Source: JACOWB01 sp964373665
GTDB taxonomy: Archaea > Aenigmatarchaeota > Aenigmatarchaeia > CG10238-14 > SCSR01
Length of the DNA stretch: 29,692 nucleotides
Assembly (NCBI GenBank): GCA_964373665.1
Contig: CAYJVM010000010.1
Coordinates: 1 to 29,692, forward strand
Reading direction: 5' to 3'
Below the pieces are notes generated by a model. That model ran no database searches. It was not told where the DNA came from and worked only from the letters and a program-made list of their open reading frames with translations. Shown one piece after another: positions 1 through 6,044 of this stretch. A program made the position numbers and the translations under genes. Numbering within the stretch: position 1 is the stretch's first letter; each line of letters opens with the position of its first letter.

Positions 1-381
1 GGAGAATCTCTTGTACTGCTTCTGTTGCCTGGGCTTGGATAACGGAGTGATCAAACCGTTCTTCTTTAGGACATTATACACGGTTGAATGGCTGATTCGA
101 GCGCCTTGTCTGCCAAGGAAAGCAGCGATGGCATACTCATTCCTGTTGTTCATCTTTCTGGCAGCAAGAACCTTGTTGACTAGCTCATTAGAAGTTCTAT
201 TGATGGTGTGAGGTGTTCTGGATTTAATCTGTAACCCATCCCAGCCATATTGTCTGTAGCTGTTATGCCATCTGATTACAGTCCTATCAGATATCCTTAG
301 ATGGGATGCTATCTTGTTGTTAGCCCGCCCCTTCAGTCTCTTATGCGCTATCCATCTTCGCTTTCTTAGTTCCTGTTCCAC
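1..381 (-). CDS. IS481-family transposase, N-terminal part (runs off window)
   Basis: An open frame of 127 codons is uninterrupted from a GTG at 379-381 to the window edge. It encodes the helix-turn-helix part of an IS481-type transposase: KIASHLRISDRTVIRWH is the HTH, followed by QYGWDGL, a linker, and NNRNEYAIAAFLGRQGARIS, which align with residues 1-100 of the complete transposase at 1409-2251 (matching NNRNEYAIASYLKRQGTAVS). The DDE catalytic domain lies outside the window. The GTG start is chosen because it aligns with the start region of the complete copy. Whether the gene is intact beyond the edge cannot be judged. Confidence 0.8.
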   Translation of the reverse strand, partial: MEQELRKRRWIAHKRLKGRANNKIASHLRISDRTVIRWHNSYRQYGWDGLQIKSRTPHTINRTSNELVNKVLAARKMNNRNEYAIAAFLGRQGARISHSTVYNVLKKNGLITPLSKPRQQKQYKRFS

Positions 382-430
382 ACAATCACCCTTTGTTATA
401 TGGGGTGACACATGTTGTTAGGAATTACAA
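1..430 (-). mobile_element. IS481-type insertion sequence, partial (cut by window edge)
   Basis: This is the transposase 5' half plus the outer end of an insertion sequence that continues beyond base 1. Its outer end (reading inward from 430, TTGTAATTCCTAACAACATG) matches the right end of the complete element at 1387-2299. The encoded N-terminal transposase is clearly homologous to that element's transposase but well diverged, so the two are related elements and not a recent duplication. Both have the same orientation and they flank the 418-1354 gene cluster. No target duplication can be assessed because the other end is outside the window. Confidence 0.8.
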
Positions 431-693
431 TAATTGATCTTACTCTTGTAACTTTTTAAGTTTAAGAACCAGTAGAAAAAGGAGGCTATTATATAAAAAG
501 CAATTATTTCCTGTAAAAATCGAAATATCCAAAAAGTATATGGTGCAGACAAGAATTGTTGATAAATATTAGGCGTGTAAAATACTTCTACAGGGCCTCT
601 TAAGATAGTGTCAAAAACATAGAATAGACCATAACTAAAAATTGTTATAATAACTTTTTCATTATTGGGTTTTAGAAAATCTATAATTCTCAT
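418..693 (-). CDS. Small two-helix membrane protein, C-terminus supplied by IS end
   Basis: This is a 91-residue hypothetical protein. It opens with MRIIDFLKPNNEK, then a hydrophobic helix around residues 14-31 and a second around 56-76, with a basic tail; 'FLKP' N-termini followed by hydrophobic helices are common in small archaeal membrane proteins of unknown function. The last codons (NYCNS-stop) are read from the terminal inverted repeat of the IS at 1-430, with the TAA at 418-420 inside the element. The native 3' end was therefore probably cut or replaced by the insertion. No function can be assigned. Confidence 0.6.
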   Translation of the reverse strand: MRIIDFLKPNNEKVIITIFSYGLFYVFDTILRGPVEVFYTPNIYQQFLSAPYTFWIFRFLQEIIAFYIIASFFYWFLNLKSYKSKINYCNS

Positions 694-755
694 AAGTGAT
701 AATTCTACAGTAATATTTATTAAATAATTATTTGTTCTGACGCCGCTCAGCGGAA

Positions 756-1106
756 CTAAAGCCTCTTCGTTCTATACCTACCTAATTCGAGAACTGTAAT
801 AGAATTAACCAATTTCTTAACATCGACTTCCGTCAAGAACTCATCAAAAACTTCGGTTATTTTATCAACTGTAAAATAATAAGGCAATCTAATGAGAATT
901 AGACCAAATCCCTTACTTTCCATGAACATCTCAGCGAATCCCAAATCTCTAGTAACAATAATGAGCTGATTTTTGTTTGCATATTCAAAAATTTCATAAT
1001 CTGTAGCAAATTTCAAAACATCCCTTACATGGATAACATCATATCCATGATTCTTGAAAACTTGCATTAAAGAATACGGCGAATCAGCATCTATTAGGAA
1101 TTTCAT
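756..1106 (-). CDS. PIN-like (DUF5615) putative toxin nuclease
   Basis: The 116-residue protein begins MKFLIDADSPYSL, the first PIN-like strand with the conserved Asp (D6, D8), continues with GYDVIHVRDV and ATDYEIFEYA, and ends the core with IVTRDLGFAEMF. This is the Asp-rich pattern of the DUF5615/Mut7-C-like PIN superfamily, whose members are predicted metal-dependent RNases acting as toxins. Its start overlaps the stop of the upstream DUF433 gene by 4 nt, the usual arrangement of a DUF433 antitoxin with a DUF5615 toxin, which suggests translational coupling. The length is typical for the family and all expected acidic positions appear present. RNase activity is inferred from the family. 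Confidence 0.85.
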   Translation of the reverse strand: MKFLIDADSPYSLMQVFKNHGYDVIHVRDVLKFATDYEIFEYANKNQLIIVTRDLGFAEMFMESKGFGLILIRLPYYFTVDKITEVFDEFLTEVDVKKLVNSITVLELGRYRTKRL

Positions 1107-1327
1107 ATCTTCATCTTTAGTGGATGCACTTCCTCTCCCATTACGAATTTGGCAGCATATTCAATAGAAGCTATTATATCATCTTTTTTAACTCCATACT
1201 CCTTCTCTATTTCTTCGTAAGTCATTCCACCAACTAAGCTACCTAGAATCACATCTATGGGTACTCTAGTACCTTTAATTATCGGTTTTCCGTGCATTAT
1301 TTTTGGATCGATTACTATTCTCCCCAT
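1103..1327 (-). CDS. DUF433 (VapB45-like) antitoxin
   Basis: This is a small DUF433 protein with the hallmark DPKIMHGKPIIKGTRVPIDV stretch followed by MTYEEIEKEYGVKKDDI, an HTH-like segment, and AAKFVMGEE. DUF433 proteins are antitoxin-like partners of DUF5615 PIN-like toxins, and the next gene downstream is exactly that, with a 4-nt overlap. An ATG at 1354 would add nine residues (MSKLVTVVE). The ATG at 1327 is preferred because family members normally begin close to the 'RIxxDP' motif and because the TATA element at 1357-1366 would lie only ~10 nt from the upstream ATG but ~35 nt from this one. It is probably autoregulated by the complex; this is inferred from the family. Confidence 0.85.
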   Translation of the reverse strand: MGRIVIDPKIMHGKPIIKGTRVPIDVILGSLVGGMTYEEIEKEYGVKKDDIIASIEYAAKFVMGEEVHPLKMKI

Positions 1328-1356
1328 TTCTACCACTGTAACTAATTTACTCATTC

Positions 1357-1366
1357 ATTTATAAAT
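1357..1366 (-). promoter_or_regulatory. TATA element for the DUF433/PIN-like operon
   Basis: The sequence ATTTATAAAT (reads the same on both strands) lies ~35 nt upstream of the preferred DUF433 start and only about 20 bp from the IS end at 1387. The element therefore sits immediately upstream of the operon promoter. Confidence 0.55.
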
Positions 1367-1386
1367 CTATTGTTGATGCATCGCTC

Positions 1387-1407
1387 TTGTAGTTCCTAAT
1401 AACATAT
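1387..1407 (+). repeat. Left terminal inverted repeat of IS481 element
   Basis: TTGTAGTTCCTAATAACATAT; it matches the complement of 2279-2299 at 18 of 21 positions. Confidence 0.75.
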
Positions 1408-1408
1408 G

Positions 1409-2251
1409 TCACTTCTTACCATAATACACCTCAGCCGGAGTTAAATATCCTATAGCTCCGTGCAGTCTCCTGTTGTTATAGTAATCCACAAATTCCTCCA
1501 AGCTGTTGAACACATCATACTCCTCCTTGAATGTCCTAAAGAACCTCTCTATCTTTCCTGTAGTCTGCGGGTGGCCTATGCTGCCCATGATGTGCTTTAT
1601 CTTGTTCTCACTGCAGAACTCAGTGAACTTGGATATCCCGCCATGGACATCGTAGTATTGGGTGCCGTGATCTGACAGTATCTGCCTTGGCTTGCCGAAT
1701 GCATCCATAGCTTGTTCAAGCATAGACAGTATGGATTCTGTTGTCGGACTGATGAAGTCTATTCCAGTCAGCATCCTTGAATGGTCGTCAAGGAATGTCG
1801 CCATATGCCTGCTTCCAAACAGCGTCAAATCAGTCTGCCACAGGCTATTAGGGCGCTTTCTGGAGAATCGTTTGAATGTCCTCTGCTGTCTTGGTTTGGA
1901 TAATGCATTAATCAATCCGTTGCTCTTCATGATTCTGTACACAGTTGAATGGCTTACAGCCGTGCCTTGTCTCTTCAGATAGGAAGCAATGGCATACTCA
2001 TTCCTATTATTCATCTTCCTGAGAGTAAGAATCTTGTTTGCTATATCGGCAGGAATCCTGTGAATAATATGCGGTGTTTTAGATTTAATCCCTAGTCCAT
2101 CCCAACCATATTGCTTGTAATTATTCCAGTGATAATAGAACGTATCTCTATTGACTCTGAAGTGAGATACTATCTTGACAACAGGCCAATGGTGCTTAAT
2201 CCTCTTCCATATAAGAGTTCTTCTAGCTCTTAGTGACAACATCCAACACAC
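1409..2251 (-). CDS. IS481-family DDE transposase
   Basis: This 280-residue protein has an N-terminal HTH (KIVSHFRVNRDTFYYHW), a linker with NNRNEYAIASYLKRQG and STVYRIMKSNGL, and an rve-type integrase catalytic core. The DDE residues are visible: Asp in LWQTDLT, Asp in ILSDHGTQY, and Glu in GHPQTTGKIERFFRTFKEE. The C-terminal YYNNRRLHGAIGYLTPAEVY motif is characteristic of IS481/IS3-type transposases. The frame is intact. The GTG at 2251 (VCWMLSLR) is the longest start; the ATG three codons later is equally possible. The stop overlaps the region next to the left inverted repeat. It is predicted to catalyse cut/copy-and-paste of the surrounding element. Confidence 0.92.
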   Translation of the reverse strand: MCWMLSLRARRTLIWKRIKHHWPVVKIVSHFRVNRDTFYYHWNNYKQYGWDGLGIKSKTPHIIHRIPADIANKILTLRKMNNRNEYAIASYLKRQGTAVSHSTVYRIMKSNGLINALSKPRQQRTFKRFSRKRPNSLWQTDLTLFGSRHMATFLDDHSRMLTGIDFISPTTESILSMLEQAMDAFGKPRQILSDHGTQYYDVHGGISKFTEFCSENKIKHIMGSIGHPQTTGKIERFFRTFKEEYDVFNSLEEFVDYYNNRRLHGAIGYLTPAEVYYGKK

Positions 2252-2278
2252 CTCTTTTGCTATTATGGAGAGTGTCGG

Positions 2279-2299
2279 ATATGTGGTTAGGAATTACAA
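2279..2299 (-). repeat. Right terminal inverted repeat of IS481 element
   Basis: Read on the minus strand this is TTGTAATTCCTAACCACATAT, the partner of 1387-1407. The same sequence type ends the partial element at 410-430. Confidence 0.75.
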
Positions 2300-2320
2300 A
2301 TCAATACAAAAGTAAATACG

Positions 2321-2330
2321 AATATAAATA
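2321..2330 (+). promoter_or_regulatory. TATA element for hicBA
   Basis: AATATAAATA is centred ~33 nt upstream of the ATG at 2359 and ~21 nt upstream of the ATG at 2347, in an AT-only stretch directly after the IS end. Its spacing favours the downstream start of HicB. Confidence 0.5.
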
Positions 2331-2358
2331 CAAAAACAAATACTTTATGGTTGTTATG

Positions 2359-2622
2359 ATGAAAGTTAACGTTAGAATTGATAGAATACCTGTATTTCTT
2401 ACTCAATTTGACAAGTGGTACGTTGCTACATCGCCACAACCTGATTTAGTAGCTAAAGGTAGGACTGTAGAAGAAGCTAAGGAAAATATATCAGATTTGC
2501 TTGATGAATATTTTAAAGATCCTTATACGATAAAGCCAAACCCTGAAGCTGTTCTAGAAGTCGTTTTCATTCCTGTAAAAATACCACAAGGTGTTTCTCA
2601 TAAGACTTCGCTCACTGCCTAG
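2359..2622 (+). CDS. hicB: HicB-like antitoxin
   Basis: The protein is ~87 residues from MKVNVRIDRIPVFL. It has the HicB fold signature: a beta strand (KWYVATSPQPDLVAKG) followed by TVEEAKENISDLLDEYF, the helix conserved in HicB/UPF0150 proteins, and then a short strand region. HicB proteins neutralise the HicA RNase and usually repress their own operon. In-frame ATGs also exist at 2347 and 2356; 2359 fits the family N-terminus and TATA spacing best. Its 3' end overlaps the hicA start by about 30 nt, implying coupled translation. The order is antitoxin first, the reverse of the classical hicAB order. No separate DNA-binding C-terminal domain is visible, so it is a short HicB. Confidence 0.85.
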   Translation: MKVNVRIDRIPVFLTQFDKWYVATSPQPDLVAKGRTVEEAKENISDLLDEYFKDPYTIKPNPEAVLEVVFIPVKIPQGVSHKTSLTA

Positions 2623-2821
2623 AAAGAAAGTTCTTGCAGTTTTAAACGATAACGGACACAAGATAGAAAGAGAAGGTGCTAGGCACACGATTTTTTACAA
2701 AAGAGATGAAATGGGAAAAGTTGTTGGTGTAACTTTTGTTGGCAGACATAATGAGATAATCTTGCCTGAACTACAGTGGATAATGAGACAAACAGGTAAA
2801 CCACGTGAAGAATTTCTATAG
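2591..2821 (+). CDS. hicA: HicA-like mRNA interferase toxin
   Basis: This 76-residue protein has the dsRBD-like HicA fold: SLPRKKVLAVLNDNGHKIER (first helix and strand), then EGARHTIFYKR with the catalytic-type His (about residue 31), VVGVTFVGRHNEI, and a C-terminal helix LQWIMRQTGKPREEFL. These are the standard HicA features. The start is a GTG at 2591 inside the hicB frame; no ATG is available close to the conserved SLPRKK segment. HicA cleaves mRNA or tmRNA when not bound by HicB (family knowledge). Length and motifs look intact. Confidence 0.85.
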   Translation: MFLIRLRSLPRKKVLAVLNDNGHKIEREGARHTIFYKRDEMGKVVGVTFVGRHNEIILPELQWIMRQTGKPREEFL

Positions 2822-2968
2822 GGTCTAATAAATAGATTGAAAGAGTTGGTAAGGGATCGAAAGTATTCAAATAAGATTAATGGCCCACTTTTCAAATTTT
2901 TTCTCAAATCTCCAAGTATTGCATATAGTGTATGGTCTGAGCTTATGCATTTTCGCTGCAGCTATAAC

Positions 2969-3244
2969 TTAAAGTCTGAGAGTCTGAACTGTAATTCTAT
3001 TTATCTTCTGTTTGATAATGAAATCCCCAAGAACTGTAAGGAATTCATCCCTCATTTTTTTATCTTGTGCTTTCTTGCATAGTTTATTTACAATTTCACC
3101 AAGAATTACTACCGATATACTGCATCCATAAGTTCTGCCCAGCTTTGTAATATATTCTCTTCTTAATGCAGAACTTCCTTTTATCTCATCTTCTATAGCT
3201 TTCAAATAAACTGAAGCATCTATTTGGTGATATTCTCTGAACAT
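2969..3244 (-). pseudogene. Truncated PIN-domain (VapC-like) gene
   Basis: The 91 codons encode only the N-terminal half of a PIN domain: YHQIDASVYLKAIEDEIKG carries the first conserved Asp and SISVVILGEIVNKL carries the conserved Glu. The C-terminal half, which should supply the D-x-x-H/D and T-x-D acidic residues, is missing: the frame stops at 2969, and neither the continuation nor the other two frames down to ~2822 show a PIN-like C-terminus. PIN toxins are normally ~130-150 residues. This copy is therefore probably inactive. No antitoxin gene is seen next to it. Confidence 0.6.
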
Positions 3245-3305
3245 TGCAAAGGTTATTCTAATTTCAGCAAATTAAATCTTATTTGCGCAGCTTGCGTTCT
3301 ATCTT

Positions 3306-3324
3306 ATTACAAATTCTTTGTAAT
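3306..3324. promoter_or_regulatory. Perfect dyad upstream of caspase-like gene (possible operator)
   Basis: ATTACAAATTCTTTGTAAT has 8-nt perfect arms around a 3-nt centre. It lies ~35 nt upstream of the TATA-like element at 3354-3363 and ~70 nt before the start codon, and its symmetry and position suit a regulator site. It could also be a terminator-like hairpin. Confidence 0.4.
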
Positions 3325-3353
3325 ATCTGCTATCCAGTGACAACCATAGAAAA

Positions 3354-3363
3354 GCTTATATGG
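3354..3363 (+). promoter_or_regulatory. TATA-like element for caspase-like gene
   Basis: GCTTATATGG is centred ~36 nt before the ATG at 3395, implying a leader of roughly 10 nt. Confidence 0.5.
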
Positions 3364-3394
3364 AGGCAAGGGGTACTCTATTATAGGTATCTGC

Positions 3395-5527
3395 ATGCAT
3401 GCTCAAGAAACGGAATTGTCTGAGGATGATTATCTTCGGGATGACAATGGGGCTGCAAATGGTTTTTCACACGAGTCAAGTTCGTTAACCAAACGCGGAC
3501 GGGGTATTCCTAGATTTTTGCAGTCGTTAGGTAGGCTGGCGGCTACCGCTGGCTTGATAATGACATTGAGCGGTAATGCTCATCCGACTTTTGCTCAACC
3601 CAGTTATGCGCCGCATACCTCAGGTCAGTCTGACGCACCTGTTCTGCTGGAGCCTGCTGACGGCACTGTTCTTCAAGGCAGTGGCGGTAAACTAAGATGG
3701 CAGCTTCCTCCAGGCGCGACACAATTGCATTTGCAAGTTACACCTGCGAACAACGACGGTCCTGGAATCAATCTTATCATGAACGCCGGATCTGAGTATA
3801 CGATTTCCCAGCCTGTCATGGGTGAAGGTAATTATGTAATGTTGCGTGGCATGACTTACACATGGAGAGTAAGGACTACAAACGCAAGCTATGCTGTGAG
3901 TGAAAAAGATCCTTCGTGGGGCGGGTGGGGCGAAAGGAAATTCAAGACAGCTCCTCCGGACAGCAGAACGATAACGAAAATTGTGCCGACTGTCAATGAT
4001 TTGGAGAGGAAAAGAGTCTGCTGGGAGGATGCTGATGCAAGCAACTTTTATTACGACGTTCAGGTAAGCAAAGACCCTGATTTTGGTGAAGGCTCCAAAG
4101 GGGCTGTAGCAGCTGTTTATGCCAATTTTGTTCATGGAGGTATGGGAGATGCGCTGAACTGCTGGAGCCTGCCTGCTGACGTCGAGCATTTCGAGACTTA
4201 TCGCGTTAGAGTCAGGCAGAGGGTACAGGGGGATGGTACGCCTGTGCCTTGGTCGAAGGTGGGAACCACCACGATATATCCGCACGGAGGTGCGGGGACG
4301 ACCATTGAACAATATGCCAGAGAGAGGCTGCCATCCGAGATCGCACCCGTTTTTGCCAACCTGGTTAATGACATCAATTCCCAAACCGCAGTGGACGAAA
4401 TAGCAGATATGAGCAAGCCCAATCAGCAGGTGATTGCAAAGAGGCCTGACTTGGTTTCGTCGCTTTTTCAGCCGTATGCTGGAGGTGGCTTGGCATCTGC
4501 AGGAGCAAAGATTCTGACGCGGGCAGGCTTGGACGAAATCATGGATATTGATAAGGACGGAGTTGGGAACAGAAGGGAGAGAATGAATGGAACAGCCAGT
4601 TTGGATCCATTTGATTATGATCCGGATAATAGGTCGAGGAAGTTTTTTGTTATTACCAATGGCAATACTATAGGCGGCGTTGCGAGGGGACAAGAAAATC
4701 ATATACAGGCCAATGTGCTCGAGTTCTACCATACTTTGAAGAGAATGGGGTATACAGACGACCAGATAATATTGTTTCATCAAAGAGGATTTCCGAGGGC
4801 TTCTGGTGGTCAGGTAACGAGGAACGTCTATCCCGTAGTTATTAGCATATACAATGCGCAACGAGAAGGCTCATTGATGCAATATGGTGTTAAGACAGAA
4901 AATCAGGTCAGGGAACTTGTATTAGCGTCGGGGATTCTGGACGACCCGTCGAGCAAGACAACCATCGATAAAGTGATGGAAAATTGGAGGAGTGGATTCT
5001 TTGGAGTAAGTAGAAACCTTTTGGAAGGCGCGCAAATTGACTATGAAAATGACCGTGTGACAAAACGGGATTATTTAGATGCGCTGAGAAGCCTACCGAT
5101 TGATGGAAACGACGAGCTTTATCTGATCAATAGCGGGCATGACAAACCAACAGGAGAGTATGTTATAAATGGGATTGTTGGGGATACTCTGACGACTGCG
5201 GAAGTATTGACTGCATTACCTAAGCAAGTGGGTAGGATAGTTGCGGTTGACCATTCTTCGTATGCCGGCATGCGTACTGATGGTTATAGCTCTCTAAACA
5301 ATTTTGTCGGTGTTGCATCGCATTGGCCTGATAATTCGTTCGGTATATCGGGTACCTTGTTGTATCCTGGCTATTTGATGGAACAGAACCCATACTTAAG
5401 CATTGGGCAACTGTTTAGTCTAGTTCACGATTTCCCTTCCCCCGGTTTCAGACCAGAAAGACAACCTTACATAAGGGAATTCGGTACTAGTGCAGACGGC
5501 TTTTTCCTGTATCCACGCTTTAGATAA
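3395..5527 (+). CDS. Secreted caspase/legumain-like protein with FN3-like N-terminus; Cys-to-Ser at putative active site
   Basis: This 710-residue exported protein has a hydrophilic N-region of ~35 residues before a hydrophobic stretch (about 41-67, ending FAQPS), so the signal peptide is unusually late. Residues ~80-185 and ~190-290 look like two FN3/Ig-like domains (APVLLEPADGT..., TYTWRVRTTN; VCWEDADASNFYYDVQVSKD). Residues 384-410 hold a calcium-binding-like DIDKDGVGNRRERMNGTAS loop. The C-terminal third has the caspase/C13-like pattern: strand KFFVITNGN, helix NVLEFYHTLKRMGYTDDQI, DELYLINSGHD with the catalytic-type His582, and GRIVAVDHSSYAGM. The nucleophile Cys expected in the last strand is Ser622. 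It may be a pseudo-peptidase or an atypical Ser enzyme. There is no C-terminal anchor. It is co-oriented with the next two genes, 36 nt upstream. Confidence 0.75.
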   Translation: MHAQETELSEDDYLRDDNGAANGFSHESSSLTKRGRGIPRFLQSLGRLAATAGLIMTLSGNAHPTFAQPSYAPHTSGQSDAPVLLEPADGTVLQGSGGKLRWQLPPGATQLHLQVTPANNDGPGINLIMNAGSEYTISQPVMGEGNYVMLRGMTYTWRVRTTNASYAVSEKDPSWGGWGERKFKTAPPDSRTITKIVPTVNDLERKRVCWEDADASNFYYDVQVSKDPDFGEGSKGAVAAVYANFVHGGMGDALNCWSLPADVEHFETYRVRVRQRVQGDGTPVPWSKVGTTTIYPHGGAGTTIEQYARERLPSEIAPVFANLVNDINSQTAVDEIADMSKPNQQVIAKRPDLVSSLFQPYAGGGLASAGAKILTRAGLDEIMDIDKDGVGNRRERMNGTASLDPFDYDPDNRSRKFFVITNGNTIGGVARGQENHIQANVLEFYHTLKRMGYTDDQIILFHQRGFPRASGGQVTRNVYPVVISIYNAQREGSLMQYGVKTENQVRELVLASGILDDPSSKTTIDKVMENWRSGFFGVSRNLLEGAQIDYENDRVTKRDYLDALRSLPIDGNDELYLINSGHDKPTGEYVINGIVGDTLTTAEVLTALPKQVGRIVAVDHSSYAGMRTDGYSSLNNFVGVASHWPDNSFGISGTLLYPGYLMEQNPYLSIGQLFSLVHDFPSPGFRPERQPYIREFGTSADGFFLYPRFR

Positions 5528-5536
5528 ATTATATAT
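5528..5536 (+). promoter_or_regulatory. TATA element for the membrane-protein/giant-protein pair
   Basis: TTATATATC is centred ~31 nt before the ATG at 5564, so this pair can be transcribed independently of the caspase-like gene. Confidence 0.5.
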
Positions 5537-5563
5537 CAAGCCAAAAACAATTAATTTATTGTA

Positions 5564-6025
5564 ATGGCCCGCTTGTACAACCAGTATAGTGATAGAGACG
5601 CGTATAGAAAACCTTATGAAAGGTTCAAGTTTTTAGAAATAGTAGGTGGGTTGTTGCTGCTTCTTTCAGCTTTTGTGGCAGGAATTCTAGTTTCTAACAT
5701 ATTCCTCAACAAATCCTACAACGAAAGAGAGTTGTTTCTCGTCGATCCAAAAGATCCGAATGTCAGACAATATTTTCTTTCCCAGGATTTTTTGGGAACT
5801 ATCGAGAGTGTAAGAAATGAAAATGTACGGGTAAAGGTTGGGGGGTCAACAGTTTCTCTGTATCCCACGGAAAGGCTTGTTTTGCTCAACTGCGCCGGCG
5901 ACTTTGTGCGTATGAATTGCAGGCTTGAACCAAATAAAACTATAGACGAGTTGGAAGGCAAAAATGTTATAATAAGGGCAGACAAAGTAGATGATAGGTA
6001 TGAAATTAACGGGGTTTGGTATTAA
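5564..6025 (+). CDS. Single-pass membrane protein with small extracellular beta domain
   Basis: This 153-residue hypothetical protein has a basic, aromatic N-terminus (MARLYNQYSDRDAYRKPYER, probably cytoplasmic) and one transmembrane helix at about 24-48 (EIVGGLLLLLSAFVAGILVS). A ~100-residue soluble domain follows, with strand-rich segments such as FLGTIESVRNENVRVKVGG and two cysteines (LLNCAGDF, RMNCRL) that could form a disulfide. The alternating strands suggest a small OB- or barrel-like fold, but I do not recognise the family. Its stop is 19 nt before the start of the giant cysteine-rich protein, so the two are very likely one transcription unit and may act together at the membrane. Confidence 0.75.
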   Translation: MARLYNQYSDRDAYRKPYERFKFLEIVGGLLLLLSAFVAGILVSNIFLNKSYNERELFLVDPKDPNVRQYFLSQDFLGTIESVRNENVRVKVGGSTVSLYPTERLVLLNCAGDFVRMNCRLEPNKTIDELEGKNVIIRADKVDDRYEINGVWY

Positions 6026-6044
6026 CCGCTGGAATTCAATAGGT

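Larger units (their letters stand above)
1387..2299 (-). mobile_element. Complete IS481-family insertion sequence
   Basis: This ~913 bp element has imperfect terminal inverted repeats (TTGTAGTTCCTAATAACATAT at the left, and the complement of the right end, TTGTAATTCCTAACCACATAT; 18 of 21 positions match) and a single full transposase gene. The transposase stop codon (1409-1411) lies just beyond the left repeat. I see no convincing target-site duplication: the left flank ends GCATCGCTC and the right flank begins ATCAATAC. It is inserted between the DUF433/PIN promoter and the hicBA promoter. Confidence 0.85.

Noticed and set aside
1460..1982. Plus-strand ORFs inside the IS
   Set aside because: They are antisense to the intact DDE transposase.
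1387..2299. Target-site duplication around the complete IS
   Set aside because: The flanks GCATCGCTC and ATCAATAC do not match at any plausible length.
2837..3082. 81-codon plus-strand ORF
   Set aside because: It overlaps the PIN fragment on the other strand and shows no recognisable motif.
3692..4861. Long minus-strand open frame (389 codons) opposite the caspase-like gene
   Set aside because: It is antisense to a well-supported gene with domains and signal peptide; its translation has no domain-like pattern.
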